Below are positions 49,755-61,652 of a stretch of 64,000 nt of DNA, piece after piece. The notes under the pieces are model-generated. The model was not told the DNA's origin. It saw only the letters and a list, made by a program, of their open reading frames with translations, and ran no database searches. A program made the position numbers and the translations under genes. Within the stretch, counting starts at the first letter, position 1, and every line of letters begins with the position of its first letter. Source of the DNA: Scilla litardierei (lineage: Eukaryota; Streptophyta; Magnoliopsida; Asparagales; Asparagaceae); assembly GCA_030789695.1 (NCBI GenBank), contig CM061135.1:112972301-113036300 (forward strand), written 5' to 3'.

Positions 49755-52227
49755 TGTAGAGAAATGATGCCCTCGAGGCAATTTATCTCTGTGTGATTAG
49801 CACAAATATCTTGTTCGAAATAACAGTAAGCCGTTTGGTAATAATTTATCAAAGTTATTTTATAATGTAGTTAACATCGGATATTAACTTAGGTAAAGTC
49901 CTGAGACTTTATGCAAGGTCGAACAGATATCGAGATGAGTATCTCGATCATGGAGAAATGTTTGACCGTCTGAAGCATAAGTATAAAAGGGTTCGTGGTC
50001 GTAGATGCTTCGAGACAAGGATATCGAAACATCGGATAGACCATTGTGTCTTAGTCTTCACCGTTTAGCGGTGGCGATGATCTCATGATCGTTCGACTTG
50101 GCGAAGTCGGAGACGAGACACAGGTGCTCATTAGAGAATGAGTTCACTGAACGATCCACAAGAGTTATCATATGGTTACATTGACCAATCTATCAATGAT
50201 AACTCTTAGTGATGATAGGCTAGTTGGTCTTTTGACTTGAGGTCATTTTACGAACCTGTGCATGAACGGTGCCACTTAGATCACTGACCTAACTTCGAGG
50301 CTAGGCCCGTCGAAAGGTCTTTGATTGGGTGTACCTTGAAACGTACGAGGAGAGTAGTTGCCAAGAGAGGATTCGTCTCTCCCGGTCAATGGGAGTTAGT
50401 GTCATAGAGTTAGTTTGGTCTTTAGTAAAATATCTGCGCAGAGTATGTTGGAAGAAGTCCAACATTAGTTGACTAAAGATCGATAGAAACTAACCGGAGT
50501 CAAGTTATTGGGGTTGACAGTTTGACCGTACCCTAGACTTGATCTACACGACATAGTTTAGACGAAGAGACTATAACTGCAAAACTCATCACAGACACGG
50601 TCAGAGTGGTCCCGACAATTCTCATGTTGATGAGCTAACCACATTATGATGATTCTGAAACAAGGACGTCAGCCACTGCTCGTGGTCTTTGCCGTAAGGG
50701 GCTTCGAGCCCAACCTGTAGTAGGGTCAGGCTGTAGGGTCACACAAAGAGTGCGACCTTCATCTAGTAATAGGTAGAAATTAGTTAGGGAGAATATATTG
50801 CATTTTTGATGTAAGGGATGGAATAATTGCATTTGAAGCGATATGATAATGTAAGTCTAGATAGGGACTAATTTGCATATGATGCAAATGAGATTAAATG
50901 TGTCTTAAATATTTTAAGACAATATTTAATAATATAAACGCAAGGAAAATCTCATGGGTAAGACGGGAATGTCCCGGTCTACGCCAGGTTCGAACGATGT
51001 CCAAATCAGACACCAAATGCCCAACTTATGCCCAAAATAACCAAATGGCTCAGTCTGGGTCAGACCAGGTTGACCCAGGCCAAACTAGGGTCTGGCATGG
51101 GCACCTGGCCCGCCAGGCTGGGCGCCAGGCAACTGGGCCTGGGTCCGCGCCCAGGCCCAGGCGCCTGGGCGCCTGCCCAGGCACTCAGGGCGGGCGCCCA
51201 GGGCCCGCCAGGGCCCAGGCGCCCTGGGCTCCTGCGCCCAGGTCTGGGCCCAGGTGCCCAGTCAGCTTTTTTGGGGGCTATGGGGCCCACTTGTTAGGCC
51301 CCACCAATGGGTACAGAACCCTAGGTTTACTGGGCAGTTTTGACTTCTGGTTTTTGCGAAAAACAAGTCGTAGGCTGAACTTTGGGCGATCAATTGGAGG
51401 GTCAAACGAACTCCGATTGACGAACGGTTTTTTCCTATGCGTTCACCGTTGAACACCCTTCGAATTGATAGGTTGTATCAATCATGAAGCTCAACGGTGA
51501 GTGAGTTAAAATTCACGGAAGTTTGCACTTTGTGAAGGGAAAACTAACTTGATTTTAATTAACTCCAATTAATAGTCCCACATCGGTTGTGCGAAAAAGA
51601 GGAGAGTCCGCCGTCTCTATAAACTGGGGCCTCCCCCTTCCTCCAAACTTGTCCCAAGCTCTAGATCTGAGCTTCTCTCGTAAATGTTGGAGCACGCTCG
51701 GATCTAGGCTTAAATCAATATTCTTCTATCTCCATATATTTCTGCCTTACTCCTGAGGGCTCTAGCATAGCCACGAAGGAGTTCAGATTCAGATCCGGAA
51801 TCTAGGCGAAGGTTTCACTCGCGTGAAACTTTCTTCGGCGCGTGGTTGGCTCGGTGACACGAGGATTGCTCGCCTCGGGATGCGGAGCGGTTCGAGGAGC
51901 GGCTCGGCGTGGGATGGGGAGCGGCTCGGAAGACGGTGCAGAACATCTCGCCTGCCCCAGGGTTGAGATTCCGGGTATGTGTTTAAGCATTAGTTTAATT
52001 TAATCGCAGTAGGTTAGATCCTTCTTGGGATGGTCAGATCCATCCTAAGTCGGCATAGATCTTGGCTAAGGGTCTTGTACCTTAGGGCTAAGTTAAATTG
52101 TTTAACTGCATGTTAATTAGATTAACTTGTTTATTCTTCCGCTGCAAATTTTTTTTATGTCTATGTTCCGTCCGACTTAGGACGTGAATAGAGTTTTTGT
52201 GCCCTAAGGGTCCTAGAAAACCGTTCA
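49755..52227 (+). repeat. 5' LTR of the Copia-derived element
   Basis: Long stretches are identical to 56136-58649, with scattered substitutions and small indels. It includes a GC-rich palindrome zone (51060-51265) followed by a TATA-like ctctataaactgggg (51617-51632), which may be the promoter. The ORFs at 50898-51456 come from the GC zone. Confidence 0.88.
51060..51265. repeat. GC palindrome zone in the Copia LTR
   Basis: Dense copies of cccaggcgcctggg, ggcgcccaggg and ggcccaggcgcc. The 16-mer gcccaggcgcctgggc at 51155-51170 is a perfect palindrome. The second LTR has the equivalent zone at 57440-57675. Confidence 0.85.
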
Positions 52228-53394
52228 GTGGTATCGGCGACTAGGTTTGTGTAACGATCTAGCACTGCGATTTTATTAAACTTTGAAATGCTTTTAAAAT
52301 ACTTTATAAAATGTTTTAAAGTTATGAGATGATTTAAAATATTTCTAGATGCCCTTTTAAAATATTTTAAAATTTATACGATATTTTTAAAGAGGATTTT
52401 AGAAAGGATTTTAGATGTTTAAATATTTTATATGATAAAATTTTCAACATGGAAATTTTAAAATAGTGTTTTAAATTTATGTGATAATTTTAAAATTGAT
52501 TTTAAGGCTTTAAAACTTTACGCGATAAGTTTAAAAATTATTTTATATGTTTAAATATTTTATGTGATAAAATTTTAAGCATGAAAATTTTTAAAATGAT
52601 GTTTTAAATTTATGAGATATTTTTAAAAACTGTTTTAAAAGTTTAAAATTGTTTATGCGATAAACTTTAGTCTATTTAATTGTTAAATAGTTGTACACTT
52701 TTATTTTATGCGATAAAATTAGTGTAACTTTATTTTAATGGCTATGTCATCTTGTCCCTTATTTGATAACACAAGACAACCCTTTAGGTTAGCCATTAAG
52801 AAATGATTAAAATTTATTAATTGAATTTTAATGACATTCTATGTTTTAATAAAACATTAACAACACTCCAAAACCTAATTCCTGATTAGGGTAGTCCTTT
52901 TAATGAATTTTTAATTCTAATTGTTATAATTAATTCTCATTAAAGGACTTCGCTTTTAGCGTCGTTAATAACATTTATTAAAATCCTAATAACGATTAGG
53001 ATAGCACGTGAACCTTATAGTTGATAAGGATTTAATAAAAGTTATTAAACAAATCCTAAAATTTTGAATTTAAGGATGCAACTAGTTGATAGGATTAATT
53101 AGTTGTTAATAAAAGCCTTTTAGTTTATGGCACGCATATAAAAATGACAAGCTTCATTCAATGGACCATGATCCAATCAATGTGCTTGGCTAAGTTTGCT
53201 GGATCACCTGTTAAAGGATAGTGATTCTGGCTTAGTCAATTCCCTGGCTGTGTTCCGCTGGACCGCAATGTCGCGAATCATGATTGTATGACACACTGGA
53301 CTATATCTAAGTCAAATACGTTAATGATCTTTTTCAAGATTAGCCGTAGCCCTCCTTGTTTTAGGGGTTAGCAACTATAGGACCCGTGTTACAG

Positions 53395-54376
53395 TTGTTG
53401 AGATACACTCAAGCTATGACATGGCAACCTTATAGAAACCAACTCCTTAAATACATAAGATGAAATCTTGACTGACCCAAACCGTCGTGTCGTACACCGA
53501 GCACCGGCGTAAGTTAAGTCAATGATGTAGTCTGGCTAGATGTAGTCTAAGACCTGACCCAAATCGACGTGTCGTGAATACACCGAGTGCCGGAGCAAGT
53601 CAGGCTTGATACGTAAACAAGGGTCCGACTAGACTAGACATTGTGATTTGGATGAGCACACTCATGATCACAAATGGCTAGGGGTATAAACCGATAAGAG
53701 AGTCATATTTGATATGATCGATGAAGAGTCATCTTCCGATCGTAGAGTCAAGCAACTTGTTGAGCTACACTCAAGGTTGTTAGGCTCAAGGTGATTGGAC
53801 CTCTTACCCATTAATTTTAATTCGATTAAATCGTTCGTTATTAAGCTTTGAAACGATCGTAAAAATAGTGGGAGGATATAGATAGACAAAAGCCATTCTA
53901 CCTATATTTAAAATTGAACATATGCTGAACTAGGGCAAGACTATGTTTACCGAAGGAATCAAAATATAATATTGGAATAAGTTAACTGGTCAAATAGGTT
54001 GATTAATTGAATATCAAGTTAAATTCTAATTGATAGAATTAAACTATATTATCGGTGACATTAAAATGACCTTCTAAAGAACAGACTTAAGAAATATGAT
54101 TTCATTTAAGTTCTGGGTCCAACAAATAAATTCATGCTACATGTCACTCGTCTCTTTATGAGGTAGCTTGAACATATAGGAAATTCGAAGTATGTTTCTC
54201 TCTACAACTTGTAAAGCTACGCTTAAGGTTGTATGGACAAACAATTTTGATCCGCAAAGTTCAAGAATTCGATCAAATTGTTTGAGTCGAATATGAGTGC
54301 ATGAGCGGTGCAAGGCTATGTATCCTAACCGGATCTTGAGACAAGCAACTTCTTGAGCTACACTCAAGATTGCAAC
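53395..54376 (+). repeat. Four dispersed copies of a small hairpin motif
   Basis: The words ttgagatacactcaag (53400), ttgagctacactcaag (53758 and 54351) and the variant taaagctacgcttaag (54211) lie in similar settings (caactt before, rttg after). Each pairs ttgag with ctcaa around a 5-6 base loop. They recur within a kilobase inside the element. Confidence 0.7.
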
Positions 54377-55989
54377 TCTCAGGCATTTGGATACATGAGA
54401 TGCTTGCATAACTATTTATTTATGTTGGGTTACTTAATATCTAAATGTGATTTAGAAAAGAAAGAAGGCACTCCGGAAAGTCAATTGAGAAAGTTAGTTT
54501 AATTTATCATTAGTAAAGACATAAGGAGGAGGAAACGAAAATGAGACATATTTTGATGTCACGATTTCGTAATTATTGTTATACAAAAGTTAACACATTT
54601 TGACGAATGTCGTCACATTTGCTTCTGAAGCAATAAGTAATATATATAACGATAATATATATATTAAATGTTAATATATAAATACACAAGATAGTAGCAA
54701 ACTTATATGGAAAAATAGACTAGGCCGTATCGAGAGACTAAACTTCACAAGTCACATAAAAAGGGGTCTGACCTCTCGTATTATGAAGTCTGCGGACACT
54801 TGTGAATCTTACCTTCTTAGATATAATGGCCAAAACCTATCTGTAAGACAGTGGGAGAATGAGTTGTCGAACTTAGTCTCGTACACACTAATGTACCCGA
54901 GTCTAAATTAACCAAAATAAGTTATTCATATATTTTATTAAGACACATGTTCTTGATGAAACACAAGTCTGATAAAATAAAGAACAAAATGAAAAAGTAT
55001 TTAAATTGATTCGATTAGATCGAATGGTCAAATACTTAGCTACGTAAAATTCTTGCATAATTAAAAGAAAATGTGATTTTCTCTCAAGTCAAGTCTGTTA
55101 ACACATCGGTGTGTTAAAAGGTATGAATCACACTTAGTTAGACTTGGTGTGATCCATTGTAAGTGACTCCGAGTTAAGTCCTCCCTCTGTGTTAAGTCCC
55201 AGATAGTAATGCCTAGGTTTTGATAATGTTCTATGATGACATTATCAATAAGATATTCATTAAATCGATCATTAGGAAGTTGTATAATTACTCGAATCTC
55301 GTTACGAATTGTCGAGTTAGACATCATAACTGATGATGACTTAGTCAAATTCCTGGATGAAATTCGGAGTAGTAACTCTGATTTTAACTTGATGCAATCA
55401 GAACAGGTCCTTGTGCGTAAATAAATTTTGGAATTTAGTTTACGTGCCCAAGGAAAATGTTTCCTCACTTTCTACAAGTAAATCTTTAAGTTGAAAGATT
55501 GGTGTAGAAAAGAAAATAGTGAAGTGCAATCATGTTGGTCGAGAATGGTTTTCATCTTATTTCCTATAAACCGGATTATCATGAAATCGTTTTTCCGCCA
55601 TCAGATGTGTACAAATCTTCTCGGACCAAACTCGACGTAAACGCTTAAGTTGACCATGAAAATTGAAGCATTCACTTATACGTTCGTTTTTCTAAATATG
55701 ATTTAGACGGACCAACTTTTATGAATTAGCCAGATAGTTTTCAAGATCAGTGGGAGCGTATAAATTACATGCTAGGCATCAAAGAAATGGAACATATGTT
55801 TTGACAAAGTAATCAAAAAGTTTGATACTTTATCAGAAATAGATATGAGCCATTTGAAATGACCATTAACTAATTTAAAGATTATTATCGTAAGGTACGA
55901 TGAACTGGATGAGATCCAAAGAAATAAAATATTATAGATTCCGAAAGACCAAGTGAATTATTTGAATGAGATTCAAATGGTTGGTCTAA

Positions 55990-56135
55990 CATGAATATAG
56001 AAACCCCTTAAGTCTATAGTGTAGACAGTTTTAGCAGATCCACTCACAAAGGCTCTACCACATGAAGTCGGGAAAACTTATGTGTAAAAACGGTATAAGA
56101 TACCGAGATAAATGGGCCTGAGTGCAAGTGGGAGA
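55990..56135 (+). pseudogene. Copia RNase H tail remnant and PPT
   Basis: ttagcagatccactcacaaa reads LADPLTKALP, the conserved text at the end of Copia RNase H, followed by MGL-like text and then aagtgggaga before the LTR. This identifies the element as Copia-derived. Confidence 0.75.
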
Positions 56136-58649
56136 TGTAGAGAAATGATGCCCTCGAGGCTATTTATCTTTGTGTGATTAGCACAAACATCTTGTTCGAA
56201 ATAACAGTAAGCTGTTTGGTAATAATTTATCAAAGTTATTTTATAATGTAGTTAACATCAGATATCAACTTAGGTAAAGTCCTGAGACTTTATGCAAGGT
56301 CGAACAGATATCGAGATGAGTATCTCGATCATGGAGAAATGTTTGACCGTCTGAAGCATAAGTCTAAAAGGGTTCGTGGTCGTAGATGCTTCGAGACAAG
56401 GATATCGAAACATCGAATAGACCATTGTGCCTTAGTCTTCATCGTTTAGCGGTGGCGATGATCTCATGATCGTTCGAATTGGCGAAGTTGGAGACGAGAC
56501 ACATGTGCTCATTAGAGAATGAGCTCACTGAACGATCCACAAGAGTTATCGTATGGTTACATTGACCAATCTGTCAATGATAACTCTTAGTGATGATAGG
56601 CTAGTTGGTCTTTTGACTTGAGGTCATTTTACGAACCTGTGCATGAACGGTGCCACTTAGATCACTGACCTAACTTCGAGGCTAGGCCTGTCGAAAGGTC
56701 TTTGATTGGGTGTCACTTGAAACGTACGAGGAGAGTAGTGGCCAAGAGAGGATTCGTCTCTCCCGGTCAATGGGAGTTAGTGTCGTAGAGTTAGTTTGGT
56801 CTTTAGTAAAATCTATGCGCAGAGTATGTTGGAAGAAGTCCAACATTAGTTGACTAAAGATCGATAGAAACTAACCGGAGTCAAGTTATTGGGGTTGACA
56901 GTTTGACCGTACCCTAGACTTGATCTACACAACATAGTTTAGACAATGAGACTATAACTGTAGAACTCATCATAGACACGGTCAGGGTGGTCCCGACAAT
57001 TCTCATGTTGATGAGCTAACCACATTATGATGATTCTGAAACAAGGACGTCAGCCACTGCTCGTGGGATTTGCCGTATAGGGCTTCGAGCCCAACCTGTA
57101 GTAGGGTCAGGCCGTAGGGTCACACAAAGAGTGCGACCTTCGTCTAGTAATAGGTAGAAATTATTTATGGAGAATATTTTGCATTTTTGATGCAAGGGAT
57201 GGAATAATTGCATTTGATGCAATATGATAATTTAAGTCTAGATATGGACTAATTTGCATATGATGCAAATGATATTAAATGTGTATTAAATAGTTTAATA
57301 CTATATTTAATAATATAAACACAAGAAAAATCTCATGGGTAAGACGGGAATGTTCCGGTCTACGCCCAGGTTCGAACGGCGTCCAAATCGGACACCAAAT
57401 GCCCAACTTATGCCCAAACAGCCAAATGGCTCAGTCTGGATCAGACCAGGTTGACCCAGGCCAGACTAAGGTCTGGCCTGGCCTAGTCTGGCCTGGGCAC
57501 TTGGCCCGCCAGGCTGGGCGCCAGGCCACTAGGCCTGGGCCCGCGCCCAGGCCACGCCTGCCCAGGCACCCAGGGCGGGCGCCCTGGGCCCGGCGCCATG
57601 GCCCAGGCGCCCTGGGCCGGGCGCCTGGGCCCAGGCGCCCTGGGCCAGTCGCCTTGGCCCAGGCACCCAGTCAGCATTTTTGGGGGCTGTGGGGCCCACT
57701 TACTGTGCCCCACAAATCGGTGCAGAACCCTAGGTTTACTGGGCAGTTTTGACGGCTGGTTTTTCCGAAAAACAAGTCGTAGGCTGAAATTTGGGCGATC
57801 AATTGGAGGGTCAAACGAACTCCGATTGACGAACGGTTTTTTCCTCTGCGTTCACCGTTAAACACCCTTCGAATTGATAGGTTGTCTCAATCTTGAAGCT
57901 CAATGGTGAGTGAGTTAAAATTTACGGAAGGTTGCTATTTGTGAAGGGCAAACTAACTTGATTTTAACTCACTCCAATTAATAGTCCCACATCGGTTGTG
58001 CGGAAAAGGGGAGAGTCCGCCGCCTCTATAAATGGGGGCCTCCCCCCTTCCTCCAAACTTGTCCCACGCTCTAGATCTGAGCGGCTCTCGTAAATGTTAG
58101 AGCACGCTCGGATCTAGGCTTAAATCAATATTCTTCTATCTCCCTATATTTCTGTCTTACTCCTGAGAGCTCTAGCAAAGCAACGAAGGAGTTTGGATTC
58201 GGATCCGGAATCTAGGCGAAGGTTTCACTCGCGTGAAACTTTCTTCGACGCGTGGTTGGCTCGGCGACACGAGGATTGCTCGCCTCAGGATGTGGAGCGG
58301 TTTGAGGAGCGGTTCGAGGAGCGGCTCGGCATGGGATGGGGAGCGGCTTGGAAGACGGTGCGGAACATCTCGCCTGTCCCAGGTTTGAGATTCCGGGTAT
58401 GTGTTTAAGCATTAGTTTAATTTAATCGTAGTAGGTTAGATCCTTCTTGGGATGGTCAGATCCATCCCAAGTCGGCATAGATCTTGGCTAAGGGTCTTGT
58501 ACCTTAGTGCTAAGTTAAATTGTTTAACTACATGTTAATTAGATTAACTTGTTTATTCTTCCGCTGCTAATTTTTTTTATGTCTATGTTCCTTCCGACTT
58601 AGGACGGGAATAGAGTTTTTGTGCCCTAAGGGTCCTAGAAAACCCTTCA
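56136..58649 (+). repeat. 3' LTR of the Copia-derived element
   Basis: Partner of 49755-52227. Differences include an extra gaggagcggttc unit near 58310 and changes in the GC palindrome zone (57440-57675). It ends acccttca before the duplication TCTTG. Confidence 0.88.
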
Positions 58650-58654
58650 TCTTG

Positions 58655-58696
58655 AAGTCATCTACATTGACAGCTAACTCCCCACTGATCTCATCA
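58655..58696 (-). pseudogene. Upstream part of the GRF zinc-finger exon
   Basis: On the - strand, after an acceptor-like ttgacctag, DEISGELAVNVDDF reads in frame through the TCTTG duplication into the zinc finger at 49749 once the element is ignored. An in-frame TGA lies just upstream, so an intron border here is likely. Earlier exons are uncertain. Confidence 0.5.
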
Positions 58697-59090
58697 CTAG
58701 GTCAATGTCGACTAGAAGAGCTCGATCCGAAATTCATTTGTACCTAGCAACGGGAACAACAAATACATTTAACTTATAACATATTAATTATAAAAGATTG
58801 ATAAGGGTAATAGATTGAGTGAAAAGCATACCTACAAAAAGTAAAGACCGACGAATGGTAATGTCGTCGTCATCTTTCAGAACGCAGCCCAGGCACACAC
58901 AAAATAGCACGAAAACAACAGTATATGAAAAACAAAAAGGAAAGGCAGCCGTCAAAAATATATTCTTAACTGTCCTTGCTGGTTTCTTATCATCCGATAT
59001 GTGAAAATCTTCCATATCATCACATGCACAAACAATATGCACTGCATCTTAACAATTACCTTATCCACTAAAGTGTCCATCAAGGAAGAA
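58697..59090 (-). other. Possible further exon of the GRF gene, unproven
   Basis: The - strand frame 58788-59042 has an acidic start (MEDFHISDDKKPA) and a hydrophobic stretch (FPFCFSYTVVFVLFCVCLGC). A donor-like gtatgc lies near its end, but its phase does not fit the next acceptor. It may be coincidence. Confidence 0.2.
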
Positions 59091-61340
59091 AAAAAAATGG
59101 CAACTAAATCCAGAACAAATCCAACACAAAATACAAAATCCCAATGCAGAATCCAACACGCATCATAAAAATGCCATTAGGCATCAATTTTTGGCCATTA
59201 TTTGTTGCCGATGTGTGCTCTATTGTTTGTGAGTGTGAGAGGTAAGTAACGATAAGCATGCCATATCATGAAACAGATTGACAAGATCCATTCAAAATCC
59301 CTCACAAAAAACTTCATTGGGAAGTAAAAACTATAAAAATACATAGCATAGCAAATAAAGCTCAATCAATGTCATCTCAAACTTGGGGACTAAAGGAACC
59401 AATCTACAAGCCATCCGGTATGAGGGATATACAATATAACTTGCTTTATTTACAAGGAGCACAAACGTAGTGGTATATTTTACAGATTCTTTATTGGGCT
59501 ATTTGTGAAGAAATGAAAAAAAGAGCATAAACGGCAAAGAAACCAAGAAAAAAAATTCCCAAGTCTAGCATGCAACATATGACCAAAATCCATCAAAAAT
59601 CCTCCAAATAAATTCAGAATACAGAATCAGTTTCATCAAAGAAACCAATGTGTACACAATCCAAAGGCAAGCTTGAGGCAAATTGCCCAACTCCACAACA
59701 CTGCCAAACTCACAAAAACTTCCACCTACACCTCCATTTACAAAACCCCAGAGGAGAAACATAAAAGACGCCAAATTAATAAATTTCCCAACTCAAGCAT
59801 GCATCATAGTTCCAAAATCCACCACAAATACACCACAAAGCTCAAAAGCCCAATGCAGATACAGTCAAGACAGCATAGTTTACAACATCCCAATGCATGC
59901 ATGAATCAGATATCCCTCAGAATTTTTTTACCCATCTGGTTGCTTGGTAGTGTCTCCTTCAGTGTCTCCCCAAACATTCAGCTTTATGAAGTTAGAATAA
60001 CAAGCCCAATGCAGATCAAGCAAAGACACCATAGTATAAAAAATCCCAAGTCAAACATGTATCAGATTGCCAACTTCCAATAAATATCCTTCACAAAAAA
60101 CTTCAATTGGTATTACTAACTCACCAAATCCATATTATAACATATGAAGCACAAGATAAGTCAAATCCAACATGGGGAATAAAGGAACCAAACTGCCAAC
60201 CGTCCAGTATAAAGGATATACAATATAATTTGCTTTATTTAGCAGGAGCACAAATGTAGTGGTATATTTTTCAGTTTCATCATTGGGCTATTTTTGAAAC
60301 AACAAAGAAACCAAGAAAAAATCCCAATTCTAGCTTGCACCATTGGACCAAAATCCATCAAAAATCCCCCACAAAATTCAGAAGACCTTAGCAGATACAA
60401 CAAATAAACCAAAGTGTACAAAAACCCAATGCGAGCATGATGCAGATTGCCAAACTCAACAAAATTGCCAAACTCCTCAAAACTTCCACCTCATTTTACA
60501 ACACCCCATAGCAGAAACATCAAAGAAAGCAATCAAAAAAATTCCCACCTCAATCATGTATCAGAGTCCCAAAATCAATCAAAAATCCCCCAAATACATT
60601 CAGAATACATTAGTAGTTTCAACAAAGAAACCAAAGTGTACAAAACCCCAAGGCAAGCATGATGCAGATTGCCAAACTCCACCACACTTCCAAACTCTCC
60701 AAAACTTCCACCTCATTTTACAACACCCTATAGAAGAAATATCATAGAAACCAATCAAAAAAAAATTCCAACTCATTCCTGTATCAGAGTCCCAAAATCC
60801 ATCTACAATCCCCTAAATACATTCAGAAGACATTAGCAGATACATCAAAGAACCCAAAGTGTACAAATTCCCAAGGCAAGCATGAAGCTGATTGCCAAAC
60901 TCCACAACACTGCCCAACTCCACAACACTTCCACCTCATTTTACAACACCCAAGAGCAAAAAAAGCAAAGACACCAAGCAAAAAAAACTCCCAAGACATT
61001 CAGGTATCAGAGTCTCAAAATCCATCAAAATCACACAAATAAATTCATAAGACCTCAGCAGATACAACAAACAAACCATAGTGTACAAAATCCCAAGGCA
61101 AGCATGAAGAAGATTACCTAAATCCACAACACTTCCACCTCCATTTACAACACCCCAGAGGAGAAACAACAACGACTCCAAAGAAAAAAAATTCACAACT
61201 CAAGCATGCATCAGAGTTCCAAAATCCAGTACAAATCAACCTCAAAGCTCAAAAGACCAAGACAGATATAGCCAAGACACCATAGTTTACAACATCCCAA
61301 TGCATGCATGAATCAAAAAGCCCTCAGAATTTAGTTTTTT
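59090..61340. repeat. Large degenerate tandem array, C/A-rich
   Basis: Words such as gcagatacaacaaa, gtgtacaaaatcccaa, ggcaagcatga, gattgccaaactc, acacttccacctc and aaaatccatcaaaaatcc recur in constant order at about 100-190 base intervals. A higher-order copy is clear: 59650-59910 and 61081-61318 match over their whole length, including 'catcccaatgcatgcatgaa'. It is the same family as the 102-bp array at 48880-49300 on the other side of the GRF gene. ORFs here are repeat products. Confidence 0.75.
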
Positions 61341-61652
61341 TTTTCATTTTCCCATATGGTTGCATAGCAGTGGCTCCTTCCTTATCCACCCAAAAAGTTA
61401 GATTCATGTGTTAGATCTGGATCTAAGCCTAGAGGGGGAATAGGCTAATAAAAATTCTCTCGATATCACAGGCAATTATCGGCACAAATAATCAGACACA
61501 GAGTAAATAAAGCCAATCACAGAGTGCACGAGAGATTTACTCTGGTTCGGTCGTCCCAACGACCTACTCCAATCCCAAAGCAATTACTAGCATTAATAAT
61601 GTCAAGGGTACAACTATAAAGAGCTACGAGCACCCACTCTACGCTCACCAAG

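Larger units (their letters stand above)
52228..56135 (+). other. Interior of the Copia-derived element
   Basis: After the primer site comes an AT-rich part (52280-52720) built of ttttaaatttatgcgataa-like words. It is followed by sequence in which a short inverted motif, ttgagctacactcaag, recurs. ORFs at 53668-53889, 54137-54409 and 55061-55468 are not recognised. Only the end (55990-56135) shows Copia coding text. Gag, integrase and reverse transcriptase were not found. Confidence 0.65.
49755..58649 (+). mobile_element. Copia-derived element with large LTRs, 8,895 bp
   Basis: LTRs 49755-52227 and 56136-58649 both start TGTAGAGAAATG and end in TTCA. The target duplication TCTTG is exact (49750-49754 and 58650-58654). 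The primer site TGGTATCGGCGAC (52229) resembles the initiator-tRNA-Met site, and gtgggaga (56128-56135) is the polypurine tract. The interior is only 3.9 kb and has just a scrap of Copia RNase H tail. It is a non-autonomous derivative that was mobile recently, judging by the close match of its LTRs. Confidence 0.88.

Noticed and set aside
50898..51456. 184-codon ORF and its antisense ORF in the Copia LTR
   Set aside because: Product of the ccaggcgcctgg palindromes; the other LTR has a broken, different version (57399-57865).
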